Source: Candidatus Moraniibacteriota bacterium
GTDB lineage: Bacteria > Patescibacteriota > Minisyncoccia > Moranbacterales > UBA1568
Reading direction: 5' to 3'
Length of the DNA: 6,334 nucleotides
Assembly: GCA_030690925.1 (NCBI GenBank)
Contig: JAUYFO010000088.1
Coordinates: forward strand, 1-6,334
The position numbers and the translations under genes were made by a program. The notes under the pieces were generated by a model that made no database searches, was not told where the DNA came from, and saw only the letters and a program-made list of their open reading frames with translations. Below are positions 1 to 4,911 of the stretch, piece after piece. Positions within the stretch are counted from its first letter, which is position 1. The number at the start of each line of letters is the position of its first letter.

Positions 1-1092
1 GTCATTGAGAAACCGGGCCTTGAGTCCCCAACCAGCGGGCAGGAGTGTGGTCTGGCCAAACTGGTCGACCTGCTCCTTGAGGAAGTTGCGCTTGATGCCG
101 ATCTGCGGCCCCACGCCTTTCTCCCTCCACTGGTAGGCCGAGGTTTCGCTCGACCCACTGCCCCACATCCCGAATGCCCCAATCCCGACGCGGTAGCCAT
201 CTGGCAGAACTGCCGACAGCATCCCTTCGCCGTAGTGCCACTTGCCATGAGCGAGGTTGTTGTCCCACACTCCGGCCCCAACTATCACTTCCCATTCTGC
301 CACTTCGTTGACCTTGGGAAAGGCCGAGAGCGGCGCGGGTGGTGCATCGGGAACCTTGACCGCTGGCGGTGTTTCCGCTGCAGGCGGCGGCACAGTGACG
401 ACAACCGGCGTAACCGGTTGCGGTGTCACCACGATTGGCGGCGGTGCCACTTTCGGGGTCCGGCGGATAACACTGATATTACCGCACACCCGTGGCAAGG
501 CGATTTCCGTCCCATCGCTGAGACGGTATATGTCGCCGAGCTCTGCCCGCGCCCCATTGGCTGGCGAGCAAAGTTGCCGATTGCGGAGCAAGACTGGCTT
601 GCCGGTGACCTTGCTCCGAAAGAGCATGTCGTACCGAGTTGCCAGATCGTCCGTGAGCCACACCGTCTTTTCAGCCGGTGAGCCCAAGGCAATCAGCTCC
701 TTGGCCTCTTGCTTCTGCGCTTCCGTGAGCGGCAAGAGATCAACGCCTTGCAGCGTGACCGACAGCCTATGCTCCGGATTGAACGGCGCCACACCAAGAT
801 TGACGCAGGCTTCATCTTTGGCCATAGGACGCACTACCGAAGTAACGGTCATTTGTACCAATGCCTGACCACCGACCTTTTCCGGTACGACGAGCCACTG
901 CCCCGCTCCGACGCGGTCGCAATGAGCCAGGGTCCCCAGCTTCTTGTTCAGCTGGCAAATTTCCGATCCCGTCTTTGGACCGAAGCGGCCGAACAGGGTC
1001 TCACCCGACTTCATCTGGTAAGACCAGCTTTCTGCCTGTGCAGCCCCAAGCCATCCGAGGATGAGCATGAGGCCAATCAGAATTTTCTTCAT
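1..1092 (-). CDS. Secreted LysM-like domain protein with beta-rich C-terminal region (partial, runs off left edge)
   Basis: The frame is open from ATG at 1092 to base 1 with no stop: 364 codons, 3' end missing. Residues 1-20 form a Sec signal peptide ending AQA, so a free exported protein is likely. Residues 23-70 resemble LysM: SYQMKSGETLFGRFG, then an ICQLN segment and GAGQWLVVP, matching the family's Y-x-V-x-x-G-D-T-L opening and G-Q-x-L-x-x-P close. Cysteines lie at 46, 58, 96, 175 and 203 and may form disulfides. Residues 213-257 are a Pro/Val-rich linker. From about 266, alternating aromatic, Gly and polar residues (WEVIVGAGVWDNN; YRVGIGAFGMWGSGSS; VGPQIGIKRNF) suggest beta strands, perhaps a barrel or jelly-roll-like domain. 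LysM domains normally bind peptidoglycan. A good AGGAG site (1100-1104) sits 7 bases before the ATG. It lies 103 bases after the lipoprotein gene, probably co-transcribed. The overall function is unknown. Confidence 0.85.
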   Translation of the reverse strand, partial: MKKILIGLMLILGWLGAAQAESWSYQMKSGETLFGRFGPKTGSEICQLNKKLGTLAHCDRVGAGQWLVVPEKVGGQALVQMTVTSVVRPMAKDEACVNLGVAPFNPEHRLSVTLQGVDLLPLTEAQKQEAKELIALGSPAEKTVWLTDDLATRYDMLFRSKVTGKPVLLRNRQLCSPANGARAELGDIYRLSDGTEIALPRVCGNISVIRRTPKVAPPPIVVTPQPVTPVVVTVPPPAAETPPAVKVPDAPPAPLSAFPKVNEVAEWEVIVGAGVWDNNLAHGKWHYGEGMLSAVLPDGYRVGIGAFGMWGSGSSETSAYQWREKGVGPQIGIKRNFLKEQVDQFGQTTLLPAGWGLKARFLND

Positions 1093-1097
1093 AGTGG

Positions 1098-1124
1098 TTC
1101 TCCTTTGGTTTGGGTTTGAAACCC
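1098..1124 (-). promoter_or_regulatory. Shine-Dalgarno site and small hairpin in front of the LysM-like gene
   Basis: On the minus strand AAAGGAGAA (1098-1106) precedes the ATG at 1092. Just upstream is a 5-bp hairpin, GGGTT/AACCC with a 3-base loop (1112-1124), followed by a C/A-rich AAACCCAAACC stretch that leaves the ribosome site unpaired. The rest of the 1093-1195 gap holds only a weak ACTGA/TCAGT hairpin and no T-tract, so I see no terminator between the two genes. Confidence 0.6.
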
Positions 1125-1195
1125 CACCGAGTCGGACCACCAGAAGCAGTCCAAACATCGGCAGAGGCCTTTGTTGAACTGACTTCTTTTCAGTC

Positions 1196-2080
1196 TCATT
1201 GCTTTCTCCTTTCGGCCAACTTGGCCGCTAGACAGCTCTGCTCACCCTGAGCGCGGAGTCTTTCAAGCACTGACAGGTTGTAACCCTGCTGGGCCCGTCC
1301 CATCATCGACTGGTAATCAAAGCCTTGCGACTTCGCACCAGCGGCATTGATGAGATCGAAGCCGATCCCGATAGCCGTCCCGACATAATCGAGACTGACG
1401 GCGCCCCGCGCCGTCCCCTTCACCTTGTCCCAATAGTGATACTGGGAGTTGATGCCGGAGAGATACTTCACCTGCTCGGGCGCAAGGGGCGTCGCAATGG
1501 CTTCGGTCTTGGTCGTGTACACGTTCCACCCGGAAAAAGCTTGCACCATGTCCGGGATGGGCCGCATCTCGACCAAACTGGTACCATGCGCAAGTGTGAA
1601 CTCGCGTCGGTACGCGGCACTGGACTGGAACTTCCCTGGCTCAAAGCCGAGGATTTCCTCCCCACCAGCGGTGTAGGCCCGGTCGACGAGTGTCGACAAG
1701 GTTACCACCTTCATTCCCGCCAGCGGCTTTTGCAAGCCCTCGACAAGAATGAAGAGGCGCGGCGCGCAGGCAATGAAGCCCGCGAACAACGCCTGAGCAG
1801 GATATTCCGTACCATCAGATGCGACAGCATGGGCCTGGTAACGGGTCCGGAGCGGATCCCATTCAGCCCATGACTGCGCGGTCTGTGGAAAGGTCCCCAG
1901 CGCCGCAACAAAGTCGCCACGAGAGAGATGCTCATTCCACAGGACGCCAGAGAACATGATCGGGTCAATGGGTAGTGCACGCACTACCTTCTTCCCATCA
2001 CTCAAGTTGAGAATGGCGGGGGTTGTGGCGCAACCTGCAAAAAGCAAGGTGACCACTACAGACAAGATTTTCAGTAGCAT
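1196..2080 (-). CDS. Envelope lipoprotein of unknown family
   Basis: This encodes 294 residues from ATG at 2080. The upstream in-frame ATG at 2128 would add 16 residues (TIWKRTQPTPTREC) ahead of the signal peptide. I prefer 2080 because GGGAG (2087-2091) sits 6 bases before it and because the shorter form begins as a clean lipoprotein signal: MLLKILSVVVTLLFAGC, with lipobox LFAG and the lipidated Cys at 17. The mature protein is mixed alpha/beta. It has Trp/Tyr-rich stretches (AEWDPLRTRYQAH, about 72-84; NSQYHYWDKV, 211-220), a Gly-rich hydrophobic stretch (VGTAIGIGFDLINAAGAKSQ, 233-252) and a charged, possibly helical C-terminus. Cysteines at 105 and 283 could pair. I do not recognise the family and see no catalytic motif. 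It lies between the Wzz-like and LysM-like genes in the same direction, which suggests a role at the cell surface with them. Confidence 0.85.
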   Translation of the reverse strand: MLLKILSVVVTLLFAGCATTPAILNLSDGKKVVRALPIDPIMFSGVLWNEHLSRGDFVAALGTFPQTAQSWAEWDPLRTRYQAHAVASDGTEYPAQALFAGFIACAPRLFILVEGLQKPLAGMKVVTLSTLVDRAYTAGGEEILGFEPGKFQSSAAYRREFTLAHGTSLVEMRPIPDMVQAFSGWNVYTTKTEAIATPLAPEQVKYLSGINSQYHYWDKVKGTARGAVSLDYVGTAIGIGFDLINAAGAKSQGFDYQSMMGRAQQGYNLSVLERLRAQGEQSCLAAKLAERRKQ

Positions 2081-2086
2081 GATACA

Positions 2087-2091
2087 CTCCC
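2087..2091 (-). promoter_or_regulatory. Shine-Dalgarno site of the lipoprotein gene
   Basis: GGGAG on the minus strand lies 6 bases before ATG 2080. It follows an unstructured ACCCAACCAACACCAACCC tract. Its spacing decides the start of the lipoprotein gene over the ATG at 2128, which has no such site and lies inside the boxA-like leader. Confidence 0.6.
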
Positions 2092-2120
2092 GGGTTGGTG
2101 TTGGTTGGGTTCGTTTCCAA

Positions 2121-2133
2121 ATTGTCAAAGAGC
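2121..2133 (-). promoter_or_regulatory. boxA-like element in the lipoprotein leader
   Basis: The minus strand reads GCTCTTTGACAAT. This is close to the boxA antitermination sequence known from rRNA leaders (GCTCTTTAACAA type, bound by NusB/NusE). The TTGACA inside it could instead be a -35 box, but the position 17 bases downstream reads ACCAAC, not a -10. It comes after two hairpins and before the lipoprotein start, where antitermination or processive readthrough would make sense. Resemblance is by eye only. Confidence 0.35.
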
Positions 2134-2142
2134 GAGAGCTCC

Positions 2143-2157
2143 TTAGGGAGACCCTAA
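2143..2157 (-). repeat. Perfect small hairpin TTAGGG-TCT-CCCTAA
   Basis: An uninterrupted 6-bp inverted repeat with a 3-base loop lies between the long hairpin after the Wzz-like gene and the boxA-like element. No T-tract follows, so it is not a classic terminator. It looks like part of a structured leader. Confidence 0.5.
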
Positions 2158-2166
2158 ACGGACTCT

Positions 2167-2203
2167 CTCTCTTCAGCAGAACAGTTTCCGCCGAAGAAGA
2201 GAA
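2167..2203 (-). terminator. Long bulged hairpin directly after the Wzz-like gene
   Basis: On the minus strand TTCTCTTC (2196-2203) pairs with GAAGAGAG (2167-2174). GGCGGAA (2186-2192) pairs with TTCTGCT (2175-2181) around the loop ACTG. A 3-base bulge sits at 2193-2195. This gives about 15 pairs including a few G-U pairs. It begins 3 bases after the stop codon of the Wzz-like gene. There is no T-run afterwards, so it may be a weak or conditional terminator, an RNA processing site or an mRNA-stabilising structure rather than a full stop. The downstream genes have no other clear promoter, so some readthrough is likely. Confidence 0.45.
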
Positions 2204-2205
2204 GG

Positions 2206-2850
2206 TTAGTTTTGTCTGGCGTCACCAAAAACTTCAGATTTGAAGAACAGTCCCAAAAGAGTGACCAAGACACCAAAAGAGAAGCCAGCCATTCCCACGA
2301 TTATGATCTCTCCGTTGCTGGGATTACTTTCCCCTATCGGTCCAGAAAGGATGCTCATAGGGATATTCTTTTCGCCAGTACCAAGGAGAAGGCCATTCTT
2401 CTCTATCAGCACTTGGGCTACCGCCTGAGACACTCGCCCTGCTTGACGCTCGTTGTCAGACAGGATAGTCACATGAAGCACACCGAGATCGAGCTCCTGG
2501 CTAACACTGAGCATGCGCCGCCACTCCTTCATACGCTCTTTCTTATCAAAAGGAAGAAACTCATAGTTCACTTTGCCAATCTCCACGACAGCAGCAATGA
2601 ATCGCTCGCTATACATCACTTCACCCAACACCTTACCAATGTACTCGGAAGAGCGAGCGAGCGTGTAATAGTCGGTCGTACCTGTTTCGGCTTGAGTCAC
2701 CAAAAAATCTGTCCGCACCTGATAACGGGAGCTAAAAAAGAAAAGTATAAACACGGCACACAGGGCAACGCTGATGCCTACTGCCATCAATAGCCATTTC
2801 CGGTAGCGCAGTGCCTCCAAAACCCAGAAGTGCGGCATAAGAAATTTCAT
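2206..2850 (-). CDS. Wzz-like polysaccharide co-polymerase / chain-length determinant
   Basis: This encodes 214 residues with the Wzz/BY-kinase-modulator layout: a short cytoplasmic N-terminus with Arg/Lys (ALRYRKW), TM1 at about 19-40, an extracytoplasmic domain, and TM2 at about 181-203 with a short positively charged tail. Family-like stretches are YQVRTDFLVTQ (43-53), just after TM1, and ELDLGVLHVTILSDNERQAG (119-138) followed by the helix VSQAVAQVLIEKNG. The proline segment before TM2 is reduced (SNPSNG, 175-180). No Walker motifs or Tyr-rich tail occur, so there is no fused BY-kinase. In known systems such proteins set polymer length in Wzy-type pathways; here no glycosyltransferase or polymerase is within view. 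It has its own promoter at 2867-2895. An internal ATG at 2838 is a possible alternative start. Confidence 0.8.
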   Translation of the reverse strand: MKFLMPHFWVLEALRYRKWLLMAVGISVALCAVFILFFFSSRYQVRTDFLVTQAETGTTDYYTLARSSEYIGKVLGEVMYSERFIAAVVEIGKVNYEFLPFDKKERMKEWRRMLSVSQELDLGVLHVTILSDNERQAGRVSQAVAQVLIEKNGLLLGTGEKNIPMSILSGPIGESNPSNGEIIIVGMAGFSFGVLVTLLGLFFKSEVFGDARQN

Positions 2851-2866
2851 TACATTTAGACCTCAT

Positions 2867-2895
2867 ATACTACCAAAAAATGGCTGAATTGTCAA
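2867..2895 (-). promoter_or_regulatory. Sigma70-type promoter of the Wzz-like gene
   Basis: On the minus strand a perfect -35 TTGACA (2890-2895) is followed by a 17-base spacer and TAGTAT (2867-2872) as the -10. The expected transcript start is near 2859-2861. That leaves a leader of only about 10 bases before ATG 2850, so the GAGG at about 2861-2864 would be at or just outside the mRNA 5' end. The transcript is therefore nearly leaderless. Confidence 0.75.
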
Positions 2896-2916
2896 GTGCC
2901 GACAGTCGGTAGTGAC
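2891..2916. promoter_or_regulatory. Dyad overlapping the -35 box, candidate operator
   Basis: The core is the palindrome CCGAC-A-GTCGG (2899-2909). Flanking GTCA (2891-2894) and TGAC (2913-2916) extend the symmetry almost evenly about its centre. The left arm overlaps the TTGACA box of the Wzz-like promoter, a position typical of repressor binding. No regulator gene is visible in the window. Confidence 0.35.
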
Positions 2917-2923
2917 AGAAACC

Positions 2924-2961
2924 AAAAAGCCTCATCCGCTAAATACGGAATTGAGGCTTTT
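2924..2961 (-). terminator. Rho-independent terminator after rseP
   Basis: On the minus strand AAAAGCCTCA (2952-2961) pairs with TGAGGCTTTT (2925-2934). A further TCCG/CGGA pairing lies inside, and the hairpin ends in TTTTT. It starts 25 bases after the rseP stop. The A-tract on the other arm makes it potentially bidirectional. It separates the frr-rseP block from the Wzz-like block. Confidence 0.9.
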
Positions 2962-2986
2962 ATAAAGCTTTTTTAACACCTATTTC

Positions 2987-4210
2987 CTAGAACAATTGGC
3001 CAATTTTGCTCAGAATCTTAAACTGAGAGAAATCACGTACCGTCACGACGACCATGAGCAGGATAAGGAGCATAAATCCCACCTGGTGGATCATGCCCTC
3101 GACGCGCTGACTGACCGGTGAGCCCTTTAGTCGCTCAATCAAGATAAAGAGGATACGTCCACCATCAAGCGCTGGTATCGGGAGAATATTGATGATAGCG
3201 AGGTTGATCGAAAGTAACGCCGCAAACTGAAGCAGGTACGGTAGTCCCAAGTCCGCCATCTGCTTGGTCAGATAAACAATGCCTACCGGTCCCGTGACAT
3301 CGAGCGCTGTCTTCTCACCACCGAAGAGTGAACCGATCATTGTACCAAAAGCATCAAGGATGGCCACGGTGACATCATACGTCATGGTGGCGCCGCGATA
3401 GATGGCTTCGTACCACGAATATGACACCACTGCCGTTTCGGAGAAAGAAATACCCAGTGAGCCCTCGCTTGCTGGATACTCTGTCCGAGGCATACCAGAC
3501 AGGGTAAGCTGCTTTCCAAAACGATTGACGGTAATGGTAATCACCTCACCCTTATGTTTGGAAATTTCCCCGGAAACCTCCTCCAACGTGGTTGGTTTTT
3601 TGCTATTGATAGAGAGGAGTTCATCCCCCATACTGAGTCCCATCATTTCAGCGGGAGAACCCTTCACGATATTCAGGATTTGAATCTTGGCGTTGTCATA
3701 TTTGCCATGATCTTCTGGGCCAATCGGTTGAGGCATGCCCAGCATAAACACCGCAGAGAAGAGAACCCAAGCCAAAAGGAAATTCATGGCCACGCCAGCC
3801 GCCAAGACCTTGGTACGCACCCAAGCAGACTTGTTCCCGAAGCTTTCCGGGTCACTGGTGTCGTGCTGGTCCTCTCCAGCAATCTTGACGAAGCCCCCGA
3901 GTGGAATCCAGTTGAGTGAATAGACCGTACTTTTCCTCTCCTGATTTTTTTCAGGAGTAACTTCAGAAAAAGGGATAATTATATTCAAAAATAATCGCAG
4001 AAATCTTGGTAAAAAGATCTCTTTTTCCCCTATTAAAATACGCCACTTCTTTGTTTCGCTATCTTTGTGAATACCGATGAGACGAGGCGGAAAGCCAAAG
4101 CCGAATTCATCCACCCGAATACCATTGCGCCGCGCCACCCAAAAATGCCCCAGTTCATGGACAAAGACCAGAAGCCCGAGAATGACGATAAAAATGAGAA
4201 TAGTGACCAT
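2987..4210 (-). CDS. rseP: Site-2 intramembrane zinc metalloprotease RseP
   Basis: The S2P family cleaves transmembrane substrates such as anti-sigma factors within the membrane. From ATG 4210 it is 407 residues. A TTG at 4237 would add 9 residues (ILENYYPP region), but families of this type begin like MVTILIFIVILGLLVFVHELGHF, so 4210 is preferred. Neither start has a clear ribosome site. TM1 carries the zinc motif HELGH (18-22). LNWIPLGGFVKIAGED spans about 99-114, and TM2 about 135-158. One PDZ domain spans about 174-238 (GSPAEMMGLSMGDELLSIN). GPVGI is at 307-311. The third zinc ligand lies in NILPIPALDGG (341-351, Asp349), and TM4 is at about 373-394. Active-site residues are intact. Residues about 47-94 form an insertion between FGFGFPPRLIG and the beta-hairpin region. 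It is encoded by AT-rich DNA and has a hydrophobic stretch (FLPRFLRLFLNIIIPF). The gene follows frr and ends at a terminator. Confidence 0.95.
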   Translation of the reverse strand: MVTILIFIVILGLLVFVHELGHFWVARRNGIRVDEFGFGFPPRLIGIHKDSETKKWRILIGEKEIFLPRFLRLFLNIIIPFSEVTPEKNQERKSTVYSLNWIPLGGFVKIAGEDQHDTSDPESFGNKSAWVRTKVLAAGVAMNFLLAWVLFSAVFMLGMPQPIGPEDHGKYDNAKIQILNIVKGSPAEMMGLSMGDELLSINSKKPTTLEEVSGEISKHKGEVITITVNRFGKQLTLSGMPRTEYPASEGSLGISFSETAVVSYSWYEAIYRGATMTYDVTVAILDAFGTMIGSLFGGEKTALDVTGPVGIVYLTKQMADLGLPYLLQFAALLSINLAIINILPIPALDGGRILFILIERLKGSPVSQRVEGMIHQVGFMLLILLMVVVTVRDFSQFKILSKIGQLF

Positions 4211-4221
4211 AGGGGGATAAT

Positions 4222-4264
4222 AATTTTCAAGTATCAATTTTCATTGAATTTTCAAGTATCAATT
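4222..4264. repeat. 18-base direct repeat, two copies, between frr and rseP
   Basis: AATTTTCAAGTATCAATT occurs at 4222-4239 and again at 4247-4264, with a 25-base period. The minus strand reads AATTGATACTTGAAAATT. The first copy covers the TTG that would extend rseP, which supports treating this stretch as non-coding. Confidence 0.85.
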
Positions 4265-4273
4265 CCTCTATCC

Positions 4274-4322
4274 TTGGAAATTGGTTCATTGAGTATTGAT
4301 TGGAAATTGAAAACTGGAAATT
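4274..4322. repeat. TTGGAAATTG-type AT-rich repeats between frr and rseP
   Basis: TTGGAAATTG occurs at 4274-4283 and 4300-4309, and a related CTGGAAATT lies at 4314-4322. Short tracts of this kind, built from GGAAATTG and GAAAATTG units, are familiar from intergenic regions of Patescibacteria genomes (recollection, not a search). With 4222-4264 they fill nearly the whole frr-rseP gap. I see no convincing promoter or terminator among them. Confidence 0.65.
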
Positions 4323-4326
4323 AAAT

Positions 4327-4884
4327 TCAGACGGTAAGGATTTCTTCTTCCTTCTTCTTGCGCAGGACTTCTATCCGCTGGTTGTGTTCGTCCACCACTT
4401 TCTGCAATTCGTCCTTACCGGAAAACTTGTCATCTTCGGAAATATCCCCAGCTTTCTCCCGCTCCTGGATATCCTTCCAGATGTCCTCACGCACAGTACG
4501 CACAACAATGCGAGCTTCTTCGGCCCGCTGATTAAGCGCTTTGACAAAGTCCTTGCGAGTTTCTTCGGTCAATGATGGTAACGTGATCCGCAGTGCCATG
4601 CCATCGTTCCCTGGATTGAGCCCTAGATCTGACTCCCGGATAGCCGCTTCGATTAGTATCAACGACCCCTTGTCCCACGGCTGGATCAGAATCTGCCGCG
4701 CTTCCGGAATATTGATGCTAGCAATCTGCCGCAGCGGCGTCTTGGTCCCATAGTAATCCACCATCAAATTTTCAACCAGTCCTGGATGAGCCCGCCCGGT
4801 GCGGATTTTGGCCGTCTCATCAGCAAAGTGGAGCACGGCATTCTCGAAACTTTCTTTTTTGTCTTCGATCAATTCTTTTACCAT
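4327..4884 (-). CDS. frr: Ribosome recycling factor
   Basis: RRF works with EF-G to split the post-termination ribosome in the cytoplasm. From ATG 4884 it is 185 residues, the same length as the E. coli protein as I recall it, and the distance to KIRTGRA then also agrees. ATG 4890 would add only Met-Cys. Neither has a clear ribosome site. Family signatures are KIRTGRAHPGLVENL in helix 1, VDYYGTKTPLRQIASINIPE in the beta domain, ESDLGLNPGNDG, LPSLTEETRKDFVK at the hinge, and EARIVVRTVREDIWKDI and ISEDDKFSGKDELQKVVDEH in the long helices. The C-terminus ends in a Lys/Glu-rich stretch (LRKKKEEEILTV). It starts about 20-30 bases after the Asp-box lipoprotein gene and is probably transcribed with it. 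rseP follows. Confidence 0.97.
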   Translation of the reverse strand: MVKELIEDKKESFENAVLHFADETAKIRTGRAHPGLVENLMVDYYGTKTPLRQIASINIPEARQILIQPWDKGSLILIEAAIRESDLGLNPGNDGMALRITLPSLTEETRKDFVKALNQRAEEARIVVRTVREDIWKDIQEREKAGDISEDDKFSGKDELQKVVDEHNQRIEVLRKKKEEEILTV

Positions 4885-4911
4885 ACACATATCAATCGTT
4901 AATGAAAAAAC

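Noticed and set aside
257..868. 203-residue plus-strand open frame over the LysM-like gene
   Set aside because: It is the complement of a continuous minus-strand gene with a signal peptide, a good ribosome site and domain features. The plus-strand translation is Ser/Thr-rich with no motif or start signal.
2123..2128. TTGACA as a -35 box for the lipoprotein gene
   Set aside because: At 17-18 base spacing the sequence is C/A-rich (ACCAAC) with no -10. A boxA-like reading fits the surrounding GCTCTTT better.
2226..2246. CTTCA-AATC-TGAAG followed by TTTTT as a terminator
   Set aside because: The stem is only 5 bp, AT-rich in part, and lies inside the coding region of the Wzz-like gene.
4211..4237. 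TTG start at 4237 for rseP
   Set aside because: The 9 extra residues come from a direct repeat, there is no ribosome site, and the family normally starts just before TM1.
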